A stretch of DNA of 64,000 nucleotides, taken from the NCBI RefSeq assembly GCF_006148925.1, contig NZ_VAWB01000001.1:254001-318000 (forward strand), given 5' to 3'. Numbering within the stretch: the first letter of the stretch is position 1; each line of letters opens with the position of its first letter. A model generated the notes under the pieces. The model was not told where the DNA came from, did no database searches, and worked only from the letters and a program-made list of their open reading frames with translations. Position numbers and translations under genes: made by a program. Shown here one piece after another: positions 27,209 through 36,306 of the stretch. The stretch comes from Hyunsoonleella aestuarii. Its GTDB lineage: Bacteria; Bacteroidota; Bacteroidia; Flavobacteriales; Flavobacteriaceae.

Positions 27209-28051
27209 TTAATCTGTACTTGGAAGAACCAAAAAAGGAATATCAATCTTAAAAGCTAATGTTTCAAGACCATGCTTGGAAAACAACCTACCTAAAAAAG
27301 AATGTTTTTTATTTTTTACAACTAACATTTTGGTATCATTAGCTATGTTATAGTCATGTATTTCATCAAACATATCTCGACTTATACTGTCAATATAATC
27401 ATGTTTTGCTTCTTCAAAATAGGTGTCATATAAAACACTATTATCAAACGTTTTATATGTAGCATGGTTTTTATCTGCTATATGAAGAATAGAGAGCTGT
27501 GCATTATAAACATCTACAAATTCCTTTAACACTTTAAGCTCATTAATTACGAAAGCCTTCAAATTGGTGGTTGCAAATACAATTTTAGTTAAATCTGAAA
27601 ATTTACACCCATCAGGTATAGCTAGAATGGGTTTGTTGCACCGTTGAATCACATGAACCGTGTTGCTTCCAAAAAGGGCTTTTTCCAGTCCAGAAGCCCC
27701 CTTAGTACCCATTATAATCAAGTCTATATTATGCTTCTCTGAGACCTGATTTATTGCATCTGTAAAATTATCATAATCAATTAATGAATGAAAATTATGT
27801 CTTTCATTTTTATATCGAGATTCAACTTTGGAAATAATATTATTTATAGACTTCATAGCTGCATCCACAATTGTTCTATATATAGTGGCAGAACTAGAAA
27901 CAGTCATCATATCATCAGAAATAAAAGAGGATGCTTTCTGAACATTTAGAATGTGAAAATCACAATCTTGATTACTAAATAATTCCACAGCAAATTCAAT
28001 CGCATTCACTGAGTTTTTAGAAAAATCGGTAGGCAACAAAATAGATTTCAT
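27209..28051 (-). CDS. Universal stress protein, two UspA domains
   Basis: This is a 280-residue tandem UspA protein. The first domain begins KSILLPTDFSKNSVNAIEFA and contains the ATP-binding pattern LIIMGTKGASGLEKALFGSNTVHVI, with the G-x2-G-x9-GS motif. The second half (about 150-280) is a degenerate copy ending in FLVLPS. Such proteins accumulate on starvation or oxygen limitation. I chose the ATG at 28051; a TTG at 28087 would add 12 residues of unlikely composition. It is a single gene. Its nearness to the PFOR region fits a low-oxygen or stress role, which is inferred. Confidence 0.9.
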   Translation of the reverse strand: MKSILLPTDFSKNSVNAIEFAVELFSNQDCDFHILNVQKASSFISDDMMTVSSSATIYRTIVDAAMKSINNIISKVESRYKNERHNFHSLIDYDNFTDAINQVSEKHNIDLIIMGTKGASGLEKALFGSNTVHVIQRCNKPILAIPDGCKFSDLTKIVFATTNLKAFVINELKVLKEFVDVYNAQLSILHIADKNHATYKTFDNSVLYDTYFEEAKHDYIDSISRDMFDEIHDYNIANDTKMLVVKNKKHSFLGRLFSKHGLETLAFKIDIPFLVLPSTD

Positions 28052-28229
28052 ATCAAGTAATTCATTATAGTAAATATAGTGAAGCAAATACGTTAAAAAT
28101 ATGACATTTATCAGTCAAAAAAATAGAGAACTTAAATATTTAAAAATTAGTTTAAAATTATAAAGCATTGTATTTTCGGCACAATAAATGTTATCAGTTA
28201 CGTTTTAAAATAAAACTCAAACAACTATA

Positions 28230-28991
28230 ATGCGCCTTTCAGTCATTCTACTTTTTCTTTTTACCCTGTTTACTAATGGGCAAAATACAGCAATTGGAAC
28301 TAACGAAAAGTTAACCTATACAGCTAGTTACAACATGTCTGGCATACTAACAGATATTGCGCAAGTCACCATGCAAACAAGCTCAATTAAAACCTCCAAA
28401 GCCACATTACTTCGTCTAAAATGCAATGCAGCTACCTACAGCAAATGGGACAATTTCTTTAAAATAAGAGACTTATATGAGAGTTATGTGAACCCGAAAA
28501 CTCTCACACCTTATCTCTACAACAGAGATATAAATGAAGGTGGTTATTATAAGGCCATGAAATATACCTTTAGCCATAAAACTAAAACTGTAAAATCTGT
28601 TCAAACAAAAAAGAATAACAATGTTGAAAACAAAACTATTTCTATAGGTTATGGAACAAAGGATATAGTAACTACGCTCTATCATATTCGCCTATTTGAT
28701 TATGAAAGTATGATTAATGGGGATCGAAAATCCTTTACCATAATATTTGATCGAGCAGAAACTAAAGCTCAAATCACATATTTAGGAAAGGAAACCATTA
28801 GTACAGCTTTAGGGAAAAAAACATGTTATAAATTAGCTATTGGATCTAGCTCTAATGTTTTACAAGGTAATAACAATAATTTATTATGGCTTACTGATGA
28901 TGCAAATAAAATTCTCGTTTACGCAAAATTTAAAATTCCTGTTGGAAATGGCGAATTAAAAATAAAATCAGCTTCTGGTTTAAGAAATTAA
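28230..28991 (+). CDS. DUF3108 exported protein
   Basis: This 253-residue protein has a signal peptide (about 1-17, ending in NGQ) and a beta-rich mature domain matching DUF3108: EKLTYTASYNMSGILTDIAQ, then DLYESYVNPKTLTPY, then LWLTDDANKILVYAKFKIPVG. The family is periplasmic or outer-membrane associated and has no known reaction. It is followed after 5 bases by a small membrane protein gene, likely in the same transcript. Confidence 0.85.
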   Translation: MRLSVILLFLFTLFTNGQNTAIGTNEKLTYTASYNMSGILTDIAQVTMQTSSIKTSKATLLRLKCNAATYSKWDNFFKIRDLYESYVNPKTLTPYLYNRDINEGGYYKAMKYTFSHKTKTVKSVQTKKNNNVENKTISIGYGTKDIVTTLYHIRLFDYESMINGDRKSFTIIFDRAETKAQITYLGKETISTALGKKTCYKLAIGSSSNVLQGNNNNLLWLTDDANKILVYAKFKIPVGNGELKIKSASGLRN

Positions 28992-28996
28992 TTAAA

Positions 28997-29353
28997 ATGA
29001 AAAGATTATTAACAGTTTTGGCCCTAGCGGCATCAATTCTATCGATTGTTTTGGCAGTATTACCAGTCTCGAATTTAGCTATCATACCTGCTATTGGAGC
29101 ACTTTTATTTGGGTTAACAGCTTTTTATTTATCGAAAAAGGCTGGACAAGTAAAGAAAATTATTCAGTTTACCTTTTTATTAACCTCAATCGCTATTACA
29201 ATTAGTATATACAAATCAATTTTCGATAAAACTGAAGTTACCGATACTCAAGAATTGATAAAAAAAGAAAATGAAACAAAAGAAGAGGCTATTGAAGAAT
29301 TAGAATCGTTAGATCTAGATGAATTGGAGATAGATGATTTGAAAATAGAATAG
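28997..29353 (+). CDS. Small membrane protein with acidic C-terminal tail
   Basis: This 118-residue protein has three hydrophobic segments (about 4-22, 27-45 and 57-72) and a tail of about 40 residues rich in Glu and Asp (EELESLDLDELEIDDL). I do not recognise a family. The acidic tail faces the cytoplasm if the N-terminus is outside. It follows the DUF3108 gene closely. Confidence 0.65.
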   Translation: MKRLLTVLALAASILSIVLAVLPVSNLAIIPAIGALLFGLTAFYLSKKAGQVKKIIQFTFLLTSIAITISIYKSIFDKTEVTDTQELIKKENETKEEAIEELESLDLDELEIDDLKIE

Positions 29354-29479
29354 TAATAGTTTTATTACGTTTTTAATATTTTTGTCGAGATTTTTTGTGA
29401 AACACGCATAAAGTATTTTCTTTACCAAATAGAAGACTGCTGTTTGCTGGTAGCATGTGACCGTTAATCATTTTTTTAG

Positions 29480-30532
29480 ATGAAAACCTTTTTTATTCTA
29501 TCTCTATTTGCGCTTGTTGGTACTTGCGCTACAGAAAAATACACAACAAAAATTCAAAACCTTAAGGAAAGTATAGAATTAGTAGATAGTATCAAAGTTG
29601 TTAAATATGCTAATACTATTACCGAAGAAGAATTGAGCACCCATTTATACAAGTTCTCTTCAGATGAATTTCAAGGTAGAAAAGTTGGAGAATTAGGACA
29701 AAAACTAGCGGCTAACTTTATAAAGAATTATTACATAAGCGAGGAAATTGGCTCGCCATTTGATGATTCAAACTATTACCAAATTATTCCCGAATCCTTT
29801 TTCTCAAAAGGCATTAAAGCTTCGGAAAATGTGCTTGCCTTTATAGAAGGCTCGGAAAAACCAAAAGAGGTTATTATCATATCGGCTCATTTAGATCATC
29901 TAGGAGTAAATGAAAATGGAAATGTGAATAATGGCGCAGATGATGACGGTTCTGGAACCGTAGCAATAATGGAAATAGCCCAAGCTTTTAAACTAGCCAA
30001 AATGGCAGGTCATGGACCAAAAAGAAGCATCCTATTTCTTCATTTAACAGCAGAAGAAATTGGCAAACAAGGCTCAGAATTTTATACCAAAAACCCGGTT
30101 TTTCCGCTTGAAGATACGGTGACAAATCTTAATATAGATATGATTGGTAGAGTTGATGATGCTCATAAAAACAACCATGATTATATATACTTGATTGGCT
30201 CAAATAGATTAAGTAAAGAGCTTCATTATGTTTCAGAAAAAGTAAACAAGGCTTACCTTAATATTAATCTAGATTATCGCTTTAATTCTGAAAAAGACAG
30301 AAATGATTATTATTCGCGATCAGATCATTATAATTTTGCAAGATATAATATTCCAGTAATTTTCTATTTTAACGGGGAGCATGAAGACTACCATGAAAGC
30401 ACTGACACACCAGATAAAATAGATTACAAACTATTAAAAAAGAGAGCACAACTAATATTTGCAACCGCATGGCAAATTGCAAACCAACCCAATAGAATAC
30501 TCATTGACGACAAACACCCTTTGTTAAAATAG
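29480..30532 (+). CDS. M28 family metallopeptidase (copy 1)
   Basis: This 350-residue exported zinc peptidase has the co-catalytic metal motifs: HLDHLG (His about 137, Asp about 139), NNGADDDGSG with the bridging Asp, EE in TAEEIG, Asp in NLNIDMIGR and the last His in GEHEDYHESTDTPDK. M28 enzymes remove N-terminal residues from peptides. The N-terminus is hydrophobic with a possible lipobox (LVGTC), although Thr before Cys is unusual. It is followed after 62 bases by a close paralogue on the same strand. Confidence 0.92.
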   Translation: MKTFFILSLFALVGTCATEKYTTKIQNLKESIELVDSIKVVKYANTITEEELSTHLYKFSSDEFQGRKVGELGQKLAANFIKNYYISEEIGSPFDDSNYYQIIPESFFSKGIKASENVLAFIEGSEKPKEVIIISAHLDHLGVNENGNVNNGADDDGSGTVAIMEIAQAFKLAKMAGHGPKRSILFLHLTAEEIGKQGSEFYTKNPVFPLEDTVTNLNIDMIGRVDDAHKNNHDYIYLIGSNRLSKELHYVSEKVNKAYLNINLDYRFNSEKDRNDYYSRSDHYNFARYNIPVIFYFNGEHEDYHESTDTPDKIDYKLLKKRAQLIFATAWQIANQPNRILIDDKHPLLK

Positions 30533-30594
30533 TTTAAAACAGGTCTTTCTTTAACCTTAATTTTCGTAATATAGCACCAATATTTAATCTTATT

Positions 30595-31608
30595 ATGAAA
30601 AGAACACTATTACTATTTTCAACATTAATCTTTGTAGCTTCATGCAGTTCTTCGCAAAGCAAGAATCCTTCTAAAAAGTTTAATGATGTTGTCGATTTTT
30701 CAAAAACTATAACTTCAAGTGAACTCAAAGACATGTTATTTATTTATGCTTCTGATGAATTTGAAGGAAGAAAAACAGGTGAGCCTGGGCAAAAAAAAGC
30801 AGTAAACTTTATTAAAAACCAATATTTAAAGATAGGCGTCCCATCTCCTTTAGGTGATAATGACTATTTTCAAGAAATCCCAGCTTCGTATTTTGAAAGA
30901 AGTAATATTCAAGATTCTGAAAATGTATTAGCCTTCATAAAAGGTGTTGAAAAACCTGATGAAGTTATTGTGATTTCCTCTCATTTAGATCATATTGGAA
31001 TTTCCAGTAATGGTGCTATTAATAACGGCGCAGACGATGATGGTTCTGGAACGGTAGCGATGATTGAAATAGCCGAAGCTTTTAAAGAGGCAAAGAAAAA
31101 AGGTAATGGCCCTAAACGTTCTATTTTATTTTTACATGTTACTGGTGAAGAGATTGGTTTATTCGGTTCGCGTTATTATGCTGATGTTGATCCTGTTTTC
31201 CCTCTTAAAAATACGGTTGCAAATCTTAATATTGATATGATTGGTCGTATTGATCCTAAACATGAAAATAAAGGCGGTTATTTATATTTAATTGGGTCTG
31301 ACAAATTAAGTAAAGAACTTCATGATATTTCTGAAGCTGTCAATAAAAAGTATTTTAACATGGAGTTCGATTACACTTATAATGACGATAACGATCCCAA
31401 TCGTTTTTACTACCGCTCAGATCATTATAATTTCGCAAAAAATAATATCCCAGTAATATTTTATTTTAATGGCACCCATGATGATTATCACAGGCCAAGT
31501 GATACTCCAGATAAAATAAATTACGAGTTTTTAGAAACTCGTACAAGATTAATATTCCATACAGCTTGGGAACTAGCTAATCGAGAAGAACGAGTGAAGT
31601 TAGATTAA
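30595..31608 (+). CDS. M28 family metallopeptidase, lipoprotein (copy 2)
   Basis: This 337-residue paralogue of the preceding gene carries the same metal-binding series (SHLDHIG, NNGADDDGSG, TGEEIG, NLNIDMIGR, GTHDDYHRPSDTPDK) and so is expected to be an active zinc aminopeptidase. It has a clear lipoprotein signal (FVASC, Cys about 17) and is probably anchored in the membrane. Much of the mature part can be aligned with copy 1 without gaps, so the pair came from a tandem duplication. A terminator follows before tRNA-His. Confidence 0.93.
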   Translation: MKRTLLLFSTLIFVASCSSSQSKNPSKKFNDVVDFSKTITSSELKDMLFIYASDEFEGRKTGEPGQKKAVNFIKNQYLKIGVPSPLGDNDYFQEIPASYFERSNIQDSENVLAFIKGVEKPDEVIVISSHLDHIGISSNGAINNGADDDGSGTVAMIEIAEAFKEAKKKGNGPKRSILFLHVTGEEIGLFGSRYYADVDPVFPLKNTVANLNIDMIGRIDPKHENKGGYLYLIGSDKLSKELHDISEAVNKKYFNMEFDYTYNDDNDPNRFYYRSDHYNFAKNNIPVIFYFNGTHDDYHRPSDTPDKINYEFLETRTRLIFHTAWELANREERVKLD

Positions 31609-31629
31609 TATAATATTATTGTAACAAAA

Positions 31630-31658
31630 AAAGCCTTTCAATTTCTTGAAAGGCCTTT
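31630..31658 (+). terminator. Terminator after the M28 pair
   Basis: The arms AAAGCCTTTCAA and TTGAAAGGCCTTT (one bulged C) form a stem of about 12 bases with a TTTC loop, followed by ATTTT. The hairpin ends five bases before the 3' end of the opposite-strand tRNA. Confidence 0.75.
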
Positions 31659-31664
31659 ATTTTG

Positions 31665-31739
31665 GGTGGATGATGGGATTCGAACCCACGACCCTTGGTA
31701 CCACAAACCAATGCTCTAACCAACTGAGCTACAACCACC
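31665..31739 (-). tRNA. tRNA-His (anticodon GTG)
   Basis: On the minus strand the cloverleaf reads with a D arm GCTCAGTTGGTTAGAGC, anticodon arm TTGGT-TTGTGGT-ACCAA (anticodon GTG at 31702-31704) and T arm GTGGGTTCGAATCCCAT. The extra G at -1 faces C73, the identity element of tRNA-His. CCA is not encoded. The acceptor stem has a U5-U68 mismatch, GTGGUUG against CAUCCAC. The neighbouring minus-strand gene is bshB1. Confidence 0.95.
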
Positions 31740-31830
31740 GTGTAACCGCATTTTGCAATGCGTGTGCAAATGTAAACGATTTCAATCTTATCTACAAAGA
31801 CTTTTTTAATATTTTACTTCGTATAAATAA

Positions 31831-32553
31831 CTACTTTAAATTAAATAAGCTGTCTACAGCAACTAGCCGTTCTACAGTAAATCCTTCAGCGAATGCCACA
31901 CCAACTAATCGACCTAAATCATTAGCTCTATATTTCACACTATCGATAAAATTTTTACTAGAAATTGGAGTTTCAGGCTCATCGCTATTAGCGTCATAAA
32001 ACTGTGTTTTATAAGCCAAAACAGCTTCTAATTTCTTATCAATAAACCCAGATACATCAACTACTAAATCTGGTGTTAAATTTTTCCATTGCATATAATG
32101 AAACACTTGCTTAGGTCGCCATGGTTCTTGCCAATCATCATCATTTTCAGTTTTAGTATCAATTTTTAAAAGTCCACTTAAAAAACATGCATCACTGACC
32201 AGTTTACTACCTTTTCCATGATCAATGTGCCTGTCATCGACTGCATTACAAATCACCAATTCTGGTTTGTATTTACGAATCATTTTAATAAGTTCCAACT
32301 GATGTAATTTGTCGTTCACAAAAAAGCCATCGGCAAACTCCATATTTGTTCGCATACTTACGCCCAAAATTTTTGCAGCGTTAAATGATTCTTCATCCCT
32401 AGTTTCGGCAGTCCCTCTAGTTCCTAGTTCGCCGCGAGTTAAATCTATAATTCCAACTTTTTTGCCGTTGGCTATCTCTTTTGCTATTGTAGCTCCACAA
32501 CCCAATTCGACATCATCTGGATGGGCGCCTATGGCTAAAATGTCTAATTTCAT
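31831..32553 (-). CDS. bshB1: Bacillithiol biosynthesis deacetylase BshB1
   Basis: This 240-residue PIG-L family zinc deacetylase removes the acetyl group from GlcNAc-malate in bacillithiol synthesis. Zinc ligands are His11, Asp14 (AHPDDVELGCG) and His112 (DDRHIDHGKGS), with Asp13 as the probable base. The match to BshB1 rather than general PIG-L deacetylases is strong (LTRGELGTRGTAETRDEE and ANDLGRLVGVAFAEGF). Bacillithiol occurs in many Flavobacteriia. No other bsh gene is visible in the window. Confidence 0.95.
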   Translation of the reverse strand: MKLDILAIGAHPDDVELGCGATIAKEIANGKKVGIIDLTRGELGTRGTAETRDEESFNAAKILGVSMRTNMEFADGFFVNDKLHQLELIKMIRKYKPELVICNAVDDRHIDHGKGSKLVSDACFLSGLLKIDTKTENDDDWQEPWRPKQVFHYMQWKNLTPDLVVDVSGFIDKKLEAVLAYKTQFYDANSDEPETPISSKNFIDSVKYRANDLGRLVGVAFAEGFTVERLVAVDSLFNLK

Positions 32554-32723
32554 AAAAAAATTGCTTTTTTAAATTATTTCTACAAATGATAAAGGTAAAT
32601 TATTTAATAAACATCTATAATACCCTAAAAGTAACTATTACGAAAACGTGTTCGTAAATACTTTTGTCATTTATTCACTTATAAATATAACAATAATTGA
32701 AAAATTGAGGTCTATAAAAAATC

Positions 32724-32737
32724 ATGACATTCGTCAT
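32724..32737 (+). promoter_or_regulatory. Perfect inverted repeat ATGAC-N4-GTCAT before the SLC13 gene
   Basis: ATGACATTCGTCAT lies 72 bases upstream of the SLC13 start in an AT-rich region with no gene. Its shape (TGAC-N4-GTCA) resembles sites of the Crp/Fnr superfamily. It could be an operator or a chance palindrome; the regulator is unknown. Confidence 0.35.
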
Positions 32738-32808
32738 AATTATTAATATCTTTCAACTATAATTTTACACCACACTAAACAAGCAACTTAATTTAAAAAA
32801 ATTACGCT

Positions 32809-34650
32809 ATGATTTATTTAATGCTTATTATATTAATTATAACAATTGGTCTCTTTGTTTGGGGAAAGTTTACACCTGATATCGTAGCACTTATATCGAT
32901 GATAAGTCTGTTTCTAACCGGTATTTTAGACCCTACAGAAACATTGAGTGGTTTTAGCAATCCTACGGTTATTATGATTGCTGCATTATTTATTATTGGC
33001 GAAGGAATAGCGCAAACAGGATGGACAGCCATGGCGGGGAAAAAGTTTGTTGAATGGGCTGGCAAAAGTGTTCCGAAGCTATTAGTAATTGTTACATTGG
33101 GTGGCGGTATACTTTCTGGTTTCGTAAGTAACACTGGGACGGTAGCTACCTTAATGCCTTTAACTATATCTTCTGCCTGGAGCATAGGTACATTACCTTC
33201 AAAAATGCTCATGCCAGTTGCCTTTGGATCCAACACAGGTGGACTACTTACATTAACGGGGACACCTCCTAATATTATAGCTAGTAATGCATTAACCGAG
33301 GCTGGTTTTGAAGCGTTCTCATTCTTTGAATTCGCCTTAATAGGGATTCCATTATTAGTAATTGCTCTTATTTATTTTAGATATATAGGCTATAAACTTT
33401 TACCAGAAAACAAAACGAATAATAAACCAGTAAATATAGAATCTACACTTCACAATTGGATAGAAGCTTATAAAATTGATAATGGTTATTACCGACTACG
33501 TGTTAGATCGATTTCTCCATTGCTAAATACAAAAATTGAAGCTTGGGAATTTGAAAAAAAATATAATATCTCAATTATTCGAATTAGACGAAGACACCCA
33601 AACTTGTTGAAAAAAATACCAACATTTATAGAATTTCCAGACCCTAGTACAGAGTTCCTTTATCACGATATTATTACTGTAAAAGGAGATACCGAAGCCA
33701 TAAATAGAATAATGATTACATTCAGACTTGGACTATTACCTTTAGAACCAATTACGGACGAACTTAAAAACAACTTGATAAATCAAGAGGTTGGTATGAC
33801 CGAAGTGATTGTAAATCCAAATTCCATACTTGTGGGAAGAAAATATAAACTAGGTGACTATTTTAAACGTTTTGGTATTCAATTATTGGCAGCTTCGAGA
33901 AATAGAAAACCTATCCTTGAAAAAGAAATTATTGTTAAAGCTGGAGATGCCTTTTTAATACGAGGAACATGGGAGAATATAGAAGATCTTAAAAAACAAC
34001 ATGAAAACTTAGTTATTATAGGCAGTCCAGAAGGAATGGCTAAAAATGTTGAAAAATTAAGTCCAAAATCATTCATTGCCTTAGGCTCATTAATATTAAT
34101 GATCATCTTTATGGTATTTAAAATTGTTCCTGGTTCAATTGCCGCTTTAATTTCTGCTGGAATTATTTTATTAACTGGTTGTGTCCCAATAAATAAAGCA
34201 TATAAAGGTATAAGCTGGACAAGTGTGGTTATGATTGCTGCTATGATACCAATGGGTATTGCTTTACAAAAAACTGGAACAGCACAAATAATTGCTAATG
34301 CACTTGTAGATTATCTTGGGAGCATCCACCCTGTCGTTTTATTAGGGGGTATCTTTTTGCTAACTACAACATTCAGTCAAGTCATTAATAACTCTGCAAC
34401 AGCAGTACTTATGGCACCTATTGCCATACTTGCGGCTACCTCGCTAAATTTATCACCAGCACCTTTTATGATTGTGGTTGCCATAAGTGCTTCAACAGCG
34501 TTTTTAACACCTATTGGCACAACAACAAATGCTATGGTAATGACAGCTGGTGGTTATAAATTTATGAATTACTTAAAAGTAGGAGCACCTCTATTACTTC
34601 TGTTTCTAATTGTTTCATTAATACTGGTTCCTATTATTTGGCCATTTTAA
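32809..34650 (+). CDS. SLC13-type anion permease with two RCK-C domains
   Basis: This 613-residue transporter has hydrophobic segments over about 1-200, a soluble middle part with two TrkA-C/RCK-C-like domains (about 215-300 and 310-400) and a second membrane half (about 420-613). The conserved motifs NTGGLLTLTGTPPNIIAS and STAFLTPIGTTTNAMV are the paired sodium and substrate loops of the DASS/SLC13 family, which moves sulfate, phosphate or dicarboxylates. The RCK-C insertion is common in bacterial sulfate-type members. Substrate is uncertain. A DUF2490 gene follows after 42 bases. Confidence 0.92.
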   Translation: MIYLMLIILIITIGLFVWGKFTPDIVALISMISLFLTGILDPTETLSGFSNPTVIMIAALFIIGEGIAQTGWTAMAGKKFVEWAGKSVPKLLVIVTLGGGILSGFVSNTGTVATLMPLTISSAWSIGTLPSKMLMPVAFGSNTGGLLTLTGTPPNIIASNALTEAGFEAFSFFEFALIGIPLLVIALIYFRYIGYKLLPENKTNNKPVNIESTLHNWIEAYKIDNGYYRLRVRSISPLLNTKIEAWEFEKKYNISIIRIRRRHPNLLKKIPTFIEFPDPSTEFLYHDIITVKGDTEAINRIMITFRLGLLPLEPITDELKNNLINQEVGMTEVIVNPNSILVGRKYKLGDYFKRFGIQLLAASRNRKPILEKEIIVKAGDAFLIRGTWENIEDLKKQHENLVIIGSPEGMAKNVEKLSPKSFIALGSLILMIIFMVFKIVPGSIAALISAGIILLTGCVPINKAYKGISWTSVVMIAAMIPMGIALQKTGTAQIIANALVDYLGSIHPVVLLGGIFLLTTTFSQVINNSATAVLMAPIAILAATSLNLSPAPFMIVVAISASTAFLTPIGTTTNAMVMTAGGYKFMNYLKVGAPLLLLFLIVSLILVPIIWPF

Positions 34651-34692
34651 AATCGCATTAGCATTACGATTTTACACAATAAACATTAAAAG

Positions 34693-35379
34693 ATGAAATA
34701 TTACATCGTTTTATTACTAATTTTATTTAGCTCCTATAAATCATTTTCTCAATCGCCAGTGGAAGAAGAGTTAGGGTCTTGGTTTGCCTTATCTGGAAAT
34801 TATAAATTGTCAGATAAAATTAGCGTTAGTAGCTTAATCCTAGCTTGGGATTACGAAATAGCAGACAACTTTAATTTTATTCTATACAACGTTGGATTAA
34901 ACTATAAAATTTCACCTAAAGTTACAACCACTTTAGCTTATGGTTATGCAGATATTGATAGTGGTTTTGAAAAAAGTGGTCCGCACACCTATGAAAATCG
35001 TCTAACAGAACAAATTAGTTATAAGCATGAATTATTTAAGCTTCCTGTAGACCATAGATTTAGAGTTGAACAGCGATTCCTGGATCAGCCCTCTACTAAC
35101 GTATTAAATAATCGTTTAAGATATAGACTTGGGACAAAAATAAGACTTAACGAAACTTTTTTTCTTCGTCTGCACAATGAATTTTTTGTAACCGTTCAAA
35201 CAAAAAAAAATGAAGGTTTCTCGGAAAATAGACTTTTTACTGGCTTAGGAATAAATGTTTCAAAATCTACTAATATTCAAGTTGGTTATCTTAACAGACA
35301 AATAAGAAAATTAGACTTACACAGAATTCTATTAGGCCTTTATTACAAAATTGATTTTAGTAAAAATAAAATTAAATAA
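34693..35379 (+). CDS. DUF2490 outer-membrane beta-barrel protein
   Basis: This 228-residue protein has a signal peptide (about 1-20, ending FSQ) and alternating amphipathic strands ending in an aromatic-containing strand. It matches DUF2490: ELGSWFALSGNYKLSDK at the start and HRFRVEQRFLDQ, LRYRLGTKIRL and VGYLNRQ later. The family is predicted to form a small outer-membrane barrel. It probably shares a transcript with the SLC13 transporter and converges on rlmF. Confidence 0.85.
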   Translation: MKYYIVLLLILFSSYKSFSQSPVEEELGSWFALSGNYKLSDKISVSSLILAWDYEIADNFNFILYNVGLNYKISPKVTTTLAYGYADIDSGFEKSGPHTYENRLTEQISYKHELFKLPVDHRFRVEQRFLDQPSTNVLNNRLRYRLGTKIRLNETFFLRLHNEFFVTVQTKKNEGFSENRLFTGLGINVSKSTNIQVGYLNRQIRKLDLHRILLGLYYKIDFSKNKIK

Positions 35380-35394
35380 CAGATTATAAAAAGT

Positions 35395-36306
35395 TTAGCG
35401 AAAGGTCCAGGCTACAATTCGAGAAACCTTATTGCCTTGTCCCATATTAATAGTTTTAATATCAGTAGCCCCCAGTTTATTCAAAGATAAATACATGCCT
35501 TGTAATAAATCTTTTTTAGAAACTAATGATGTGAACCAACCGCACTTGGTTTTAAATATAGAGCTTTCATATAGGTAATTATGAAGAAATGCCTTTTCCC
35601 CTCCTTGATACCATAATTCTTTACTGGTACCAGAGAAGTTTCTAATAAAATTATCTCCCTTGATTTTTAACCCTTTCAACTTTCGCTTTGTAGCCTCATA
35701 GGCTTCTTGCTCAGATTTATAAAACGGCGGATTACACATGGTTATAGAAAATGAATCATTTTCCATAATTACACCCTTTAAAATTTGCAATAATTTACTT
35801 TGACATCTTAGGGTTATAAAATCATTCAAATTATTCTTTCTTATAATTTTTTCGGCAGAATTTAAAGATTCCTTATCTATATCGGTGCCTACGAATCTCC
35901 AGTTATATTCAGCATGTCCTAAAATGGGATATATGCAAGTTGCACCAGTTCCAATATCTAAAACATTAATATTCCCCTTTGTTTCTGAAGCTTTTAATAA
36001 ATCCGCTATGTGATGAATATAATCTACACGACTAGGAATTGGAGGACATAAATTAGTGTCTGGAAACTCCCAAAACCTTATGCCATAATACTTAATTAAC
36101 AAAGCCGTATTTAATGATTTTACAGCTTTTGGATTTGCAAAATCAATGGTCTTTGTATTATATTTATTTACAATTACAAACTCTAACAAATCTGGATACG
36201 TTGTACACAACGCATCAAAATTGTATCCAGATCTGTGTTTGTTTTTAGAATGAATTATTGAATTAGTTTTGATAACTTTTAATTTTAAACCTGAATCCTT
36301 TTCCAA
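35395..36306 (-). CDS. rlmF: 23S rRNA (adenine-1618-N6)-methyltransferase RlmF
   Basis: This 303-residue SAM-dependent methyltransferase modifies A1618 of 23S rRNA. The N-terminal family motif HSKNKHRSGYNFDAL, the SAM loop VLDIGTGATCIYPILG and the catalytic NPPFYKS are clear. The only plausible start is a TTG at 36306, which puts the first codons 22 bases inside the preceding MATE gene; no ATG is available before the conserved HxKNxHR stretch. The start is therefore tentative. The pair is probably co-transcribed. Confidence 0.93.
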   Translation of the reverse strand: MEKDSGLKLKVIKTNSIIHSKNKHRSGYNFDALCTTYPDLLEFVIVNKYNTKTIDFANPKAVKSLNTALLIKYYGIRFWEFPDTNLCPPIPSRVDYIHHIADLLKASETKGNINVLDIGTGATCIYPILGHAEYNWRFVGTDIDKESLNSAEKIIRKNNLNDFITLRCQSKLLQILKGVIMENDSFSITMCNPPFYKSEQEAYEATKRKLKGLKIKGDNFIRNFSGTSKELWYQGGEKAFLHNYLYESSIFKTKCGWFTSLVSKKDLLQGMYLSLNKLGATDIKTINMGQGNKVSRIVAWTFR

